Origin: Armatimonadota bacterium
Lineage (GTDB): Bacteria > Armatimonadota > JAAZEB01
Length of the DNA: 39,859 nt
Direction of reading: 5' to 3'
Assembly: GCA_012512505.1 (NCBI GenBank)
Contig: JAAZEB010000150.1
Span: 1 to 39,859, forward strand
The notes below the pieces were generated by a model, which did not search any database, was not told the origin of the DNA, and saw only the letters and a list, made by a program, of their open reading frames with translations. The translations under genes were made by a program, and so were the position numbers. This document shows positions 16,704 through 25,755 of this stretch, piece after piece. Within the stretch, counting starts at the first letter, position 1. Every line of letters starts with the position of its first letter.

Positions 16704-18893
16704 CTACGCGAGCGTGTCGAGGTAAGACAGGAACGCGGTGACGACCACCGGATCGAACTGGGTGCCGGCACCGTTGGCGATGTAAGCGCGGGCCTGGTCG
16801 AAGGAGAGCGCGGGCCGATAAGGGCGGTCGGTGGTGAGGGCGTCCCACACGTCGGCAGCCGCCAGGATTCGGCCGCCCAGGGGGATCTGCTCGCCGGCCA
16901 GCCCGTCTGGGTAGCCGCCGCCGTCCCACCGCTCGTGGTGCGTCCCCACCAGGTCGGCAATCCCCCGCAGGCGGCGGTGCCGCTGCAGCCAGCGCCGTCC
17001 GAGCACCGGGTGTTGGCGTACCTCCGCCTGCTCGGCCTCGGTGAGCGCGGCCGGCTTGTTGAGGATCGTCTTGTCCAGCACCGCCTTGCCGACATCGTGG
17101 AGCAGCGCCGCGTAGCGCAGGTCCTCCAGCTCGTCGCTGGAGAGGGCCAGGCGCGCCCCGATGGCACAGGCGTACTTCATCACCCGCGCGCAGTGCCCGG
17201 CCGTATAGCGGTCGTTCGACTCGATGATGTCGGCCAGCATCATGGTGAGGTTGAAGAAGCGGTCGCGGCTTTCCTCGAAGGTGACCGCGCTCTCCAGGGC
17301 CATCGTGGCGAAGGCGGTAACGGCGGAAACCAGGGCGGGGCTGTTGTCGCGCGGCATCTGGCCCACGGCGACGTAACCCACCTCCTTGCCGTGCAGCAGC
17401 ATCGGCGCGCGCGCCTCCCCGGCCGAAGGGGCGGCGGCGCGGGGGTGGCCTGGCAACCACTCGCCCAGCCACGCATCCTCGATGTGGAGAGTGGCCTGCT
17501 GGGCGCCGAGCACGCGGCGGATCCCGTCCTCACGCCGCGCGCGCAGCTCGGCAGGGCTTTGGGGGTGGGAGACGGCCTGCGTCATCTCCGCCAGGGCATC
17601 GACGGCGCCCTGCACGCGGGCGCGCGCCGCCTGCTCCTCCAGGAAGCTGGAAACGCTGACGGCAAGCCACGCCAGGAAGATCGCCAGCAGCGGCCGCACC
17701 ACCTCCAGCCAGACGAAGTGCGCCGCGATCAGCCAAAAGCCGACCAACCATACCCCAAGCGCCAGCGCCACCGCCACCGCGATCTGGCTCCGCAGCCCGC
17801 GCCGCCGCGTCTGGCCCACCAGCAGCGCCACGGCGAAGGTGACCAGCAGCCCCACCCACTCCGGCAAACGGCGAATCGTCGACTGGTCGAGGATGTTCTG
17901 CAGTGCCGCGGCCTGTACCTCGACGCCTGGATAATCGCCCCCGTAAGGAGTGGTCTTGGTATCGAAGCCGCCGGAGTGGGTGTTCCCAACGAGCACCGCG
18001 CGATCGCGGAAGTAGCGTGGCTCGTAGGCGCCGGCGACGATGTCGGCATAAGAGAGGTGGTGCAGCGAGCGGTAAGGCCCGTAGTAGTTGATCACCATCT
18101 CGCCGTTGTCGTCGATGGGAACGCGCCGGTCGCCAATGATGACCGCCTCGCCGAGGCGGACGCGCACCTTCTCCAGGGGCACGCCCAGCAGATCGGCCGC
18201 CATCAGGAGCGGCAAGCTGGCATAGCAGCGGGCCTGGTCGGGGGGATCGCCAGGGCGGACGTAGACCACCACCAGCGGGAAGCGACGGACCACGCCGTCG
18301 ATCTCCGGGAGCACGGTGACGGAGCCAAGGCCCCGGGCCGCCTCGCGGAGCACCGCGGGGGGCAGCCACGCCCCTTTCATCTGCAGGCGCACCGCGGCGG
18401 CATCGGCGGGGGTGGTCGTTAGCCGGGCGGCATCCAGGGCATCGCCGATCTCTCCCGCCGGGTCGAACGGGTTGGCCGCGCGCTCAAAGGCGACGCCCAG
18501 GTAGGTGTGGCCGGCGGCACGCATCGCGGCGGCGAACTGCCGGTCCTCGGCGCCACGGGGCTCCTCGAAGCGCAGGTCGAACCCCAGGCAGCGCGCGCCG
18601 GCGGCCCGGGTGAAGCGCACCAGTTCGGCGTAGCGGTCGCGCGGCATCGGCCAACGCCGCCCCCCCACCGAGTCGATCGTCTTCCGGTCGATCGCCGCGA
18701 TCAAGACGCGGACATCGGTATCGCGCAGGCGGTTGCCGACCCGCCAGCGCAGGCGCACGTCGAACGACGCCAGCTCCGCCCTCTCCAGGCGCAGCACGGC
18801 GAACAGCCCGAGCGACAGCAGCGTCGCGGCGATCCCCGCCGCGAGGCCCCATCCGCACTTACCCGACGCCCACCCCACCGACAGCGTGCGCAC
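16704..18893 (-). CDS. CHASE2 sensor / HD-GYP domain phosphodiesterase
   Basis: CHASE2-like N-term (ERAELASFDVRLRWR...VLIAAIDRKTIDSVGGRRWPMPRDRYAELVRF...), TM segments, HD-GYP: YTAGHCARVMKYACAI...ALLHDVGKAVLDK...GTHHERWDGGGYPDGLAGEQIPLGGRILAAADVWDALTTDRPYR. Confidence 0.92.
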   Translation of the reverse strand: MRTLSVGWASGKCGWGLAAGIAATLLSLGLFAVLRLERAELASFDVRLRWRVGNRLRDTDVRVLIAAIDRKTIDSVGGRRWPMPRDRYAELVRFTRAAGARCLGFDLRFEEPRGAEDRQFAAAMRAAGHTYLGVAFERAANPFDPAGEIGDALDAARLTTTPADAAAVRLQMKGAWLPPAVLREAARGLGSVTVLPEIDGVVRRFPLVVVYVRPGDPPDQARCYASLPLLMAADLLGVPLEKVRVRLGEAVIIGDRRVPIDDNGEMVINYYGPYRSLHHLSYADIVAGAYEPRYFRDRAVLVGNTHSGGFDTKTTPYGGDYPGVEVQAAALQNILDQSTIRRLPEWVGLLVTFAVALLVGQTRRRGLRSQIAVAVALALGVWLVGFWLIAAHFVWLEVVRPLLAIFLAWLAVSVSSFLEEQAARARVQGAVDALAEMTQAVSHPQSPAELRARREDGIRRVLGAQQATLHIEDAWLGEWLPGHPRAAAPSAGEARAPMLLHGKEVGYVAVGQMPRDNSPALVSAVTAFATMALESAVTFEESRDRFFNLTMMLADIIESNDRYTAGHCARVMKYACAIGARLALSSDELEDLRYAALLHDVGKAVLDKTILNKPAALTEAEQAEVRQHPVLGRRWLQRHRRLRGIADLVGTHHERWDGGGYPDGLAGEQIPLGGRILAAADVWDALTTDRPYRPALSFDQARAYIANGAGTQFDPVVVTAFLSYLDTLA

Positions 18894-18900
18894 TCACCCG

Positions 18901-20025
18901 CTACCCATCCCTCTTCTTCCGCTTCCTCGGGCTGCCATCCTCGGTCACCTCGGCTTCCTCTCCCGCGTACACGTCAATCGTGCCGAAGCGCCCCGTCAGG
19001 TAGATTACCCCCTCTGTGACGCTGGCGGTCGCCGTCCCTTTCGGTTTATTTTTCCACTTGCTTTTCCCCTTGGGGGGCGGCAGCGGCGCCCCATCGGGGC
19101 CCTTAGCGTAGATCGACCAGAAGCGCGTGCCTTTGGCGCCAGCCGTGCCGGTCGGGGTGATCACCTCGTAGCGAGACCCGGGCTGGACGATGTGGTAAGC
19201 GTAGCCGCTGGCCAGCCGCAAGATGGTGAAGAAGGGAGACAACTCGCGCCCGGAAGTGTACTGGAAGGCATCCACCACCATCACCTGGGAAGGGCCGGCG
19301 ATCTCGGCGGACGAGCCATCGTGAAAGCTAAGGGTGGCCACGGTGCCCTGCGTCACCAAGATCCAATCGCCCGGGCAGACTTCCTGGCCGGGCACGGAGG
19401 CCTGGGCATTCTGCCAGAACTGTTCTTCGGTCGGCTCCGCCTCGCCCGGCCGCTCCACGTCGTAAGGCAGCACCAGCACCCCACCGCCGCCGGAGAGGGT
19501 GGCGACGTAGGTGCGGCCGCGCTCGTGATGGCTGGGGTTGTTGAGGAAGACCTGGACGCCCTTGCCCGATTCCTGGTGGAACGGGCAGCAGAGGAGCAGC
19601 CGCTGCTCGTCCTTGTCAGCCTCGCTGCGAACGATGTAAAAGTCGGTGTAGGTGCGCACGCCCGGGCGGGTATCCTCGGGGCAGCGGAAGCCTTCCTCGG
19701 TGGTGACGTACTCCGGGTACAGCTCATCGAGGATATTCGGATAGCAGCGGCGGTCAGCGCGGTAGCGCTCCAGTTCCATCGCCAGCGTCTTCATCCGAGC
19801 CGCGCACAGGCTGGCCATGGCGCCCGAATGAGCAATTGAGTAGGACTTCATCGCCACCGCCATCAACACCGCGATGATCGCGACGGCGGCAACCACCTGC
19901 AACAACGAGTAGCCGCGGCGCGCTGCGGGAGATGGAATCGGAACGCCCGGTAGATGAACCGGCAGCATCGTATCGGCGCGGTGCCTGGAGGTCCCGGCCG
20001 GGTGACGGTCACGTGGGGTGTACAT
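18901..20025 (-). CDS. Prepilin-like N-terminal domain fused to FecR-like domain
   Basis: RRGYSLLQVVAAVAIIAVLMAVAMKSYSIA (type IV pilin-like); C-term VCPGDWILVTQGTVATLSFHDGSSAEIAGPSQVMVVDA...YEVITPTGTAGAKGTRFWSIY (FecR). ATG at 20025 preceded by AGGAGG. Confidence 0.8.
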   Translation of the reverse strand: MYTPRDRHPAGTSRHRADTMLPVHLPGVPIPSPAARRGYSLLQVVAAVAIIAVLMAVAMKSYSIAHSGAMASLCAARMKTLAMELERYRADRRCYPNILDELYPEYVTTEEGFRCPEDTRPGVRTYTDFYIVRSEADKDEQRLLLCCPFHQESGKGVQVFLNNPSHHERGRTYVATLSGGGGVLVLPYDVERPGEAEPTEEQFWQNAQASVPGQEVCPGDWILVTQGTVATLSFHDGSSAEIAGPSQVMVVDAFQYTSGRELSPFFTILRLASGYAYHIVQPGSRYEVITPTGTAGAKGTRFWSIYAKGPDGAPLPPPKGKSKWKNKPKGTATASVTEGVIYLTGRFGTIDVYAGEEAEVTEDGSPRKRKKRDG

Positions 20026-20228
20026 GCGCCCTCCTCTCACGGATCCGGCGACAGCGCAATCCGGTTGCCTGGCCCGTGGCCGCAGCGAGGCGCGTGACAC
20101 TGCGGCAACGTAGAGCGCGGGAGGCCTCCCGCCGCCTACTTCCTCGGCCGAATGGGGAGCAGTATACCCGCTCCCGTTGGGGCAGCGCGAGCCGTTCCGC
20201 CACTCATTATTAAATTATGGCTAATCCT

Positions 20229-21275
20229 TCACACTTCTCCAGGGTTCGCCCCCGTAGGCGTTGGCCGCGAGGAAGAACCGGGAAGCATCGCCCGCGGCGG
20301 CACCGGGTAGGGCCAGGCAAACGCGTGGCGGAAGGCCGCGTCCTGGCAGGCGCGGAGCTGGTCGAAATCGATGATGTCCTGAGTGAGGAGGTTTTCGTAC
20401 TCCCAGGGGAGGCGGACGTTGTGCAGCCCGGCGTTGTCGGTGTTGATGGTGATGTCGACGCCGGCCTCGCGGCAGCGCTCGAACACCAGGCGCAGGTCGG
20501 CCAGGTCGCTCAGGGTGCCGGTCTGCAGGTAGGTGGTGGGGCACACTTCGAGGCACTGGCCGCGGGCGGCCACCTCGGGAAGCAGCTCCGGGTGCCGCAG
20601 CGGGATCTGGATGCCGTGGCCGACGCGGTCCAGCAGGGGGAGGATCTCCGGGTAGCAGCCATCGGCCGTTTCGAACAGGTGGCCGGTGGTGCGGATGCCC
20701 AGGGAGCGGGCATAGCGCAGCAGGTCCAGGAACTCGCCGAGGCGCTCGCGGTAGAGGACATCCGGGCCGGCCAGATCCACGCCGCAGACCCACTCCGGGA
20801 GGGCGGCAGCGAGATCGACCATGGCGCGGTTCACCGCGTAGGGAAGGCGGCTGTGCAGGCAGAGGATCTGGCGCATCAGCAGTGGGTAGTCGGGCACGCG
20901 CCCGGCCCGGCCGATGGTCTCGACCACCTCGCGCATCTGGGCGAGGCGGTCGCGCTCCGGCAGGCGGGCGTCGGTGCGCAGGTAGGGGCTGTGGCGCAGC
21001 TCCAGGTAGCCGACGCTCTCGAAGACGTAGGCGCCGCGCACCAGCTTACTGACGAAGTAAGGCAGCTTCTCCAGCGTCTGCACCTCTTCCACCAGCGAGT
21101 GCAGCTCCAGGTACTCCGTCAGGCTGGACCGCGGGCGGGTGTAGAACGCCTCGAAGCTCTCGTACGTCGGGTAATGCTCCGCCAGCGGGTGGTCGTGCCG
21201 GCGGAGGAAGCGCCAGAAGATCCGCGGCACCACGGATCCCCCCAGGTGGCGATGCAACTCGGCGTAAAGCGCCAT
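20229..21275 (-). CDS. Adenosine deaminase-like metal-dependent hydrolase
   Basis: ELHRHLGGSV, GVDLAGPD, IRTTGHLFE, DRVGHGIQI, CPTTYLQTG, DITINTDNAGLH. Confidence 0.75.
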   Translation of the reverse strand: MALYAELHRHLGGSVVPRIFWRFLRRHDHPLAEHYPTYESFEAFYTRPRSSLTEYLELHSLVEEVQTLEKLPYFVSKLVRGAYVFESVGYLELRHSPYLRTDARLPERDRLAQMREVVETIGRAGRVPDYPLLMRQILCLHSRLPYAVNRAMVDLAAALPEWVCGVDLAGPDVLYRERLGEFLDLLRYARSLGIRTTGHLFETADGCYPEILPLLDRVGHGIQIPLRHPELLPEVAARGQCLEVCPTTYLQTGTLSDLADLRLVFERCREAGVDITINTDNAGLHNVRLPWEYENLLTQDIIDFDQLRACQDAAFRHAFAWPYPVPPRAMLPGSSSRPTPTGANPGEV

Positions 21276-21450
21276 GTTCTCTTGCTCCCAGGTTATTTGG
21301 TAATTCCTATGTTATCACAACGGCCCGGGGGTCGTCATCAGCCAGCCGGACCAGGAGAGGGCCGCGCCGGGCGGGCGCCCGTGCGGCAGGAGGCGGCACC
21401 GGCAACGCGAACCTACGCCCAAGGAAAAACGACCGGTAGGAAGGATCGCG

Positions 21451-22167
21451 ATGAGGGTGTTGGTTACCGGCGCTGCCGGAAGAGTGGGGCGCATGGTCTG
21501 CCCCTACCTGGCGCAGCGACACACGCTGCGCCTGTTTGATCTGGTGCCGGCCGAGGCGCCGGAAGGGGAGATGTGGATCGGCAGCATCCTGGACCGCCCG
21601 GCGCTGGCCGAGGCGATGGCGGGGATGGAGGGTGTGCTCCACCTGGCCTACGGGGCCCGGCGCGGCGCCGACGCCGCCACCTTCGACGAACTCTCGTTCG
21701 ACGTGAACACGAAGGGCACGTTCTTCGTGGCCCAGGCCGCCGCGGCGGCGGGCGTGCGGCGGCTGGTCTACACCAGCAGCCTCAGCCTCTACGAGGGAAA
21801 CATGCCCGCGCCCGGGTGCCAGTTCACCGAGGAGGCCCCGATTGCACCGGTGACCAGCTACGCCCTCACCAAGTATCTCGGCGAGGAGGTGCTGCGGACG
21901 GCCTCGCGCACCAGCGGTCTCGAGGTAGTCTGTCTGCGCCTCACCTACCCAACGTGGCCAGAAGAATGGCCCAAGGCAGCGTCACGGTGGCCCGGCACGA
22001 TCCGCACCGCCGCCGCCGACGTGGCCGCCGCCTGCCACCTCGCCCTAGTGACGCCGGACCTCCGCTTCGAGGTGATCCACATCGCCAGCGACACCCCCGG
22101 CTGCCCCTGGGACATCAGCAAGGCGCGGCGCGTGCTTGGCTACGCGCCCACCTTCCAGTTCACGTAG
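21451..22167 (+). CDS. NAD-dependent epimerase/dehydratase (extended SDR)
   Basis: MRVLVTGAAGRVGRMV, VYTSSLSLY, SYALTKYLGE (YxxxK). Confidence 0.9.
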   Translation: MRVLVTGAAGRVGRMVCPYLAQRHTLRLFDLVPAEAPEGEMWIGSILDRPALAEAMAGMEGVLHLAYGARRGADAATFDELSFDVNTKGTFFVAQAAAAAGVRRLVYTSSLSLYEGNMPAPGCQFTEEAPIAPVTSYALTKYLGEEVLRTASRTSGLEVVCLRLTYPTWPEEWPKAASRWPGTIRTAAADVAAACHLALVTPDLRFEVIHIASDTPGCPWDISKARRVLGYAPTFQFT

Positions 22168-22179
22168 GAGCGCGAGCCG

Positions 22180-23229
22180 ATGACGGCGACGGAGCGCGTG
22201 CTAGCCGCCCTGGCCTACCAGCCGGTAGACCGCATTCCCCTCTTCGACAGCTACTGGGGCGAGTTCGTCGCCGCCTGGCAGCAGCAGAAGCGGCTGGGTC
22301 CAGACGTTGACATCAACGACTATTACGGCATCGACATCGCCATCTGCACGCCGGACGAAACGCCGTGGCCGTCTCAGGCCGCCACACTGGAGCGGACGCC
22401 GGCCGGCGAGGTGGCGCGCGACGGCTGGGGCGCGACGCACCGCACCACGCCCGGCAGTTTCTTCTACGAGGAGGTCGCCGTTGCGCTCCCGGAAAAGGTG
22501 GACCCGGATACCCTCGTTTTTGAATCGCCACACGCCGAGGGCCGCTATGATGGTTACCTGGCCGCCGTGGCGCACGCGCGGGCGAAGGGGCGCTGTGTCT
22601 TCGCCAAGACCGGCGGTCCCTACCTGCGGACGATGAACCTGCGCGGGGTCGAGCAGTGGCTGATCGATCTGGCCGAGGACCCGGGCTGGGCCTACGCCCT
22701 GGCCGAGCGGGTCACCGATCACCTGACCGCCGTTGGGGTGGAGGCGCTGCGGCGGGCGGGGCTGGGGGAAACCGGCATCTGGATCTACGACGACATCGCC
22801 TCCAACCGGGGGCTGATGGTCTCGCCGCGCACCTACGAGCGGATCTTCGCGCCACTGATGGCCCGCATGGTGAGCGCCTACCGGGCGGCCGGCGCCCGCC
22901 ACGTCGCCCTCCACAGCGACGGGAACGTGCTGCCGGTGCTCGATCTGCTCGTTGACCTTGGCATCGACACGCTGAACCCGGTGGAACCGAAAGCCGGCCT
23001 GGACGTGGTGGCCCTGCGCGAGCAGTACGCGGGGCGCCTCGCCTTCGTCGGCGGCCTCGACAACGCCGGCGTGCTGCCCTCGGGAGACCGCGCGCGGATT
23101 CGGGCACACGTGCAACGCTGCGCCGAGGCCGCGCGCCGGGGCGGGATCGTCATTGGCAGCCACTCCATCGGCCCGGACATCGCCGTGGCCGATTACGACT
23201 ACGCCATCGAACTGATTCGCGGCGCGTAA
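22180..23229 (+). CDS. Uroporphyrinogen decarboxylase (UroD/MtaA) family protein
   Basis: MTATERVLAALAYQPVDRIPLFD...WIYDDIASNRGLMVSPRTYERIFAPLMARM...ALHSDGNVLPVLDLLVDLGIDTLNPVEPKAGLDVVALREQYAGRLAFVGGLDN. Confidence 0.85.
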   Translation: MTATERVLAALAYQPVDRIPLFDSYWGEFVAAWQQQKRLGPDVDINDYYGIDIAICTPDETPWPSQAATLERTPAGEVARDGWGATHRTTPGSFFYEEVAVALPEKVDPDTLVFESPHAEGRYDGYLAAVAHARAKGRCVFAKTGGPYLRTMNLRGVEQWLIDLAEDPGWAYALAERVTDHLTAVGVEALRRAGLGETGIWIYDDIASNRGLMVSPRTYERIFAPLMARMVSAYRAAGARHVALHSDGNVLPVLDLLVDLGIDTLNPVEPKAGLDVVALREQYAGRLAFVGGLDNAGVLPSGDRARIRAHVQRCAEAARRGGIVIGSHSIGPDIAVADYDYAIELIRGA

Positions 23230-23246
23230 GCGGCGCTCGTCGGGCC

Positions 23247-24380
23247 TCAGCGCGCGCGCCGGCCGCGGGTGAGGCGGGCGAAGCGTTTCAGGGCGGCCTG
23301 GGCACGCGGCTTGCCGTAGCGCCACACCCAGTAGCCGGCGGACGACAACGGCAGGTCGAACTCGCCGATGTACTCCACAAAGCGCGCGTTGAAGCCGGCC
23401 TTGAAGCGGTTCAGGCCAGAGAGGTGGTCGTTGGCGTCCGGCGCGTTGGACTGGGAGACGCCACGGAAATCATAGAGCGTGCAGCCGCACTCCTTAGCCC
23501 AGCGGATCATCTCCCATTGCATCAGGTAGTTGGGCATCACGTTGCGGTGCTCGTTGCTGGATGCGCCGTAGGTGTACCAGGCCTTGTCGCCAAACAAGTA
23601 GGTGATCGCCCCGGCAAGCGCCTGGCCCTGGTATTCGGCCAGGAAGAGGCGTGCCCGCCCACGACCGACGAGGATCTCCCAGGTGTCGCGGTAGTAGTCG
23701 AAGGCCCGGATGAGGAAGCCGTCACGCTCGGCGGTGATCTGCAGCAGGTCGTAGAAGGTGCGCATGTCCTCCAGCGTCTCGCCCACCCGCACGGTGACGC
23801 CCTTGCGGCCGGCCAGGCGGATGTTGTAGCGCGTCTTCTCTTTGCACTGCTTCAGCAACTCGTCGAGGGAGGGGGCTAGGTCCAGCTTCATCACGCAGCG
23901 CGGCTGCTCGCCGCCAAAGCCCTGCCCCTCGCCGCTCCCCTGCCCCGCGCGAACGAAGCCAGCCGCCAGGAGGCATTCGGCCACCTCCGGCTGCTCCACC
24001 GGCGGGTCAATCTTGACAAGGAGAGCGCCCTCGCGCCGGCCGATCTGACGCAGCGCCAGCGCCAGGTGGTGGATCAGTTCGGGGCGGGAGAAATCGAGCA
24101 CCGGGCCGCGGGGGGCGTAGAGGATGCTGGCGCCGGGCAGGGGCAGGCGCCGCTTCAGGAGGGCGGCAGCGGCCACGATCCGGCCCTCCTCGTGCAGCGC
24201 CAGGCGCAGCGGCTGCCAGGCACCGCGAGCCTTCAGCTCGCCCCACTCCCACGACTGCAGCAAGTCGCCGGTTGGCGCCGCGGCGACGAAGTCGTTCCAT
24301 GCTTCCCGCTGTGCCGCGGTGTACTCTACTGTTACGAACGTGCCCGTGCCATGCTGCCCGTCGGCCACGCAAATGCCCAC
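23247..24380 (-). CDS. FemABX-type (peptidoglycan bridge) aminoacyltransferase-like protein
   Basis: DLLQSWEWGELKARGAWQP, KCKEKTRYNIRLAGRKGV-type motif, YTYGASSNEHRNVMPNYLMQWEMIRWAKECGCTLYDFRGV, GLNRFKAGFNARFVEYIGEFDLPL. Start codon uncertain. Confidence 0.88.
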   Translation of the reverse strand: MGICVADGQHGTGTFVTVEYTAAQREAWNDFVAAAPTGDLLQSWEWGELKARGAWQPLRLALHEEGRIVAAAALLKRRLPLPGASILYAPRGPVLDFSRPELIHHLALALRQIGRREGALLVKIDPPVEQPEVAECLLAAGFVRAGQGSGEGQGFGGEQPRCVMKLDLAPSLDELLKQCKEKTRYNIRLAGRKGVTVRVGETLEDMRTFYDLLQITAERDGFLIRAFDYYRDTWEILVGRGRARLFLAEYQGQALAGAITYLFGDKAWYTYGASSNEHRNVMPNYLMQWEMIRWAKECGCTLYDFRGVSQSNAPDANDHLSGLNRFKAGFNARFVEYIGEFDLPLSSAGYWVWRYGKPRAQAALKRFARLTRGRRAR

Positions 24381-24400
24381 CTCTCCCCGATACTGCCGGT

Positions 24401-24429
24401 ATTCTACCGTAGTGACCCCCGGCTGTCAA
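24401..24429 (-). promoter_or_regulatory. Sigma70-type promoter TTGACA-N17-TAGAAT for the FemABX gene
   Basis: Minus strand TTGACA (24424-24429) and TAGAAT (24401-24406), 17-bp spacer. Confidence 0.75.
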
Positions 24430-24443
24430 ACCTTGCGCCCGTA

Positions 24444-24472
24444 TTGACACTGCCCAGGGTCTCTGTTATACT
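24444..24472 (+). promoter_or_regulatory. Sigma70-type promoter TTGACA-N17-TATACT upstream of mreB
   Basis: TTGACA 24444-24449, TATACT 24467-24472, 17-bp spacer; divergent to the FemABX promoter. Confidence 0.8.
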
Positions 24473-24509
24473 TTCAGCGGAAAGGCCGGTGTTCGGCCGA
24501 TGCTCCAGG

Positions 24510-24552
24510 GCGGAAAGCTCGCGCGATATCGGCGGCACGCTTTCCGCTTTTT
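24510..24552 (+). terminator. Intrinsic terminator-like hairpin inside the mreB 5' leader
   Basis: GCGGAAAGC (24510-24518) / GCTTTCCGC (24539-24547), perfect 9 bp, followed by TTTTT (24548-24552). Confidence 0.65.
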
Positions 24553-24708
24553 CACATTGGGATGCCTCTTGGCCGGCAGCAGGGCGCGCGCCTCGCTTGG
24601 GCGAGGGAAGCAAGAAGGTGCCCGCGCGGGAAGCCCCGCGGGCGGCGGATGCCCCCGGCAAGCGGCCTCGCGGCGTGTACGCCTACACTAGGAGCGATAT
24701 CGAATACT

Positions 24709-25752
24709 ATGTCTGTCTGGGGGGCGATCTATAGCCGTTTCTCCCGTGACATGGGGATAGACCTGGGGACGGCCAACACCCTGGTGCATGTGCGGGGCCG
24801 GGGGATCTTGCTGCGCGAGCCGTCGGTCGTCGCCATTGACAGCGAGGACCTGTCACCCCTGGCGGTGGGCCTGGAGGCCAAGCGGATGCTCGGGCGTACC
24901 CCCGGCACGATCGTGGCCGTGCGCCCGCTGAAGGATGGGGTGATCGCCGATTTTGACCAAACGGAGGCGATGCTCCGCTACTTCATCCACAAGGTGCACC
25001 GCCGCAAGTGGTTCCTGAACCCGCAGATTGTGATCGGGGTGCCCTCCGGGGTAACAGAAGTGGAGCGGCGCGCCGTGCGCTCTGCCGCCCAGCGCGCTGG
25101 CGCCCGTTGGGTGGGTCTGATCGAGGAGCCAATGGCCGCGGCCATTGGCTCCGGCCTCCCCGTGGGTGAGCCAGTCGGCAGCATGGTGGTCGACATCGGC
25201 GGCGGCACCACCGAGGTTGCCGTGATCTCGCTGGGGGGCGTCGTCACCCGCCGCTCGATCCGCATCGCCGGCGACGAGATGGACGAGGCGATCATCTCCT
25301 ACGTGCGGCGCGTGCATAACCTGCTGATCGGCGACCGGACCTCGGAGGAGGTGAAGGTCAGCATCGGCTCGGCCTACCCGATGGAGGAAGAGCGCACCCT
25401 GGAGATTCGCGGGCGCGACCTGGTGAGCGGCCTGCCGCGCAGCGCGGTGCTCACCTCTTCTGAGGTACGCGAGGCGATCGCTGAGCCGGTTTCGCAGGTG
25501 GTGGAGACGGTGAAGGAGACCCTCGAAAGCACGCCCCCCGAGCTGAGCGCCGACATCATGGACCGAGGCATTATCCTCGCCGGCGGCGGCGCCCTGCTGC
25601 GCGGCCTCGACCGCCTGCTGTCGGTGGAAACGGAGATGCCCGTCCACGTCGCGGAGGAACCCCTCAACTGCGTGGTGGTTGGCACCGGGCGCGTGCTGGA
25701 GGAGATGGACCGCAACCCGATTTTGAGGAAAGTGCTGATTAGCAAAGACTAG
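24709..25752 (+). CDS. mreB: Rod shape-determining protein MreB
   Basis: [28 protein letters not shown]...[15 protein letters not shown]...[42 protein letters not shown] at 24709 with aggag upstream. Confidence 0.96.
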   Translation: MSVWGAIYSRFSRDMGIDLGTANTLVHVRGRGILLREPSVVAIDSEDLSPLAVGLEAKRMLGRTPGTIVAVRPLKDGVIADFDQTEAMLRYFIHKVHRRKWFLNPQIVIGVPSGVTEVERRAVRSAAQRAGARWVGLIEEPMAAAIGSGLPVGEPVGSMVVDIGGGTTEVAVISLGGVVTRRSIRIAGDEMDEAIISYVRRVHNLLIGDRTSEEVKVSIGSAYPMEEERTLEIRGRDLVSGLPRSAVLTSSEVREAIAEPVSQVVETVKETLESTPPELSADIMDRGIILAGGGALLRGLDRLLSVETEMPVHVAEEPLNCVVVGTGRVLEEMDRNPILRKVLISKD

Positions 25753-25755
25753 GCT

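Noticed and set aside
21276-21330. Promoter for the adenosine-deaminase-like gene (minus strand, TAACAT)
   Set aside because: No acceptable -35 box at the right spacing; too weak to annotate.
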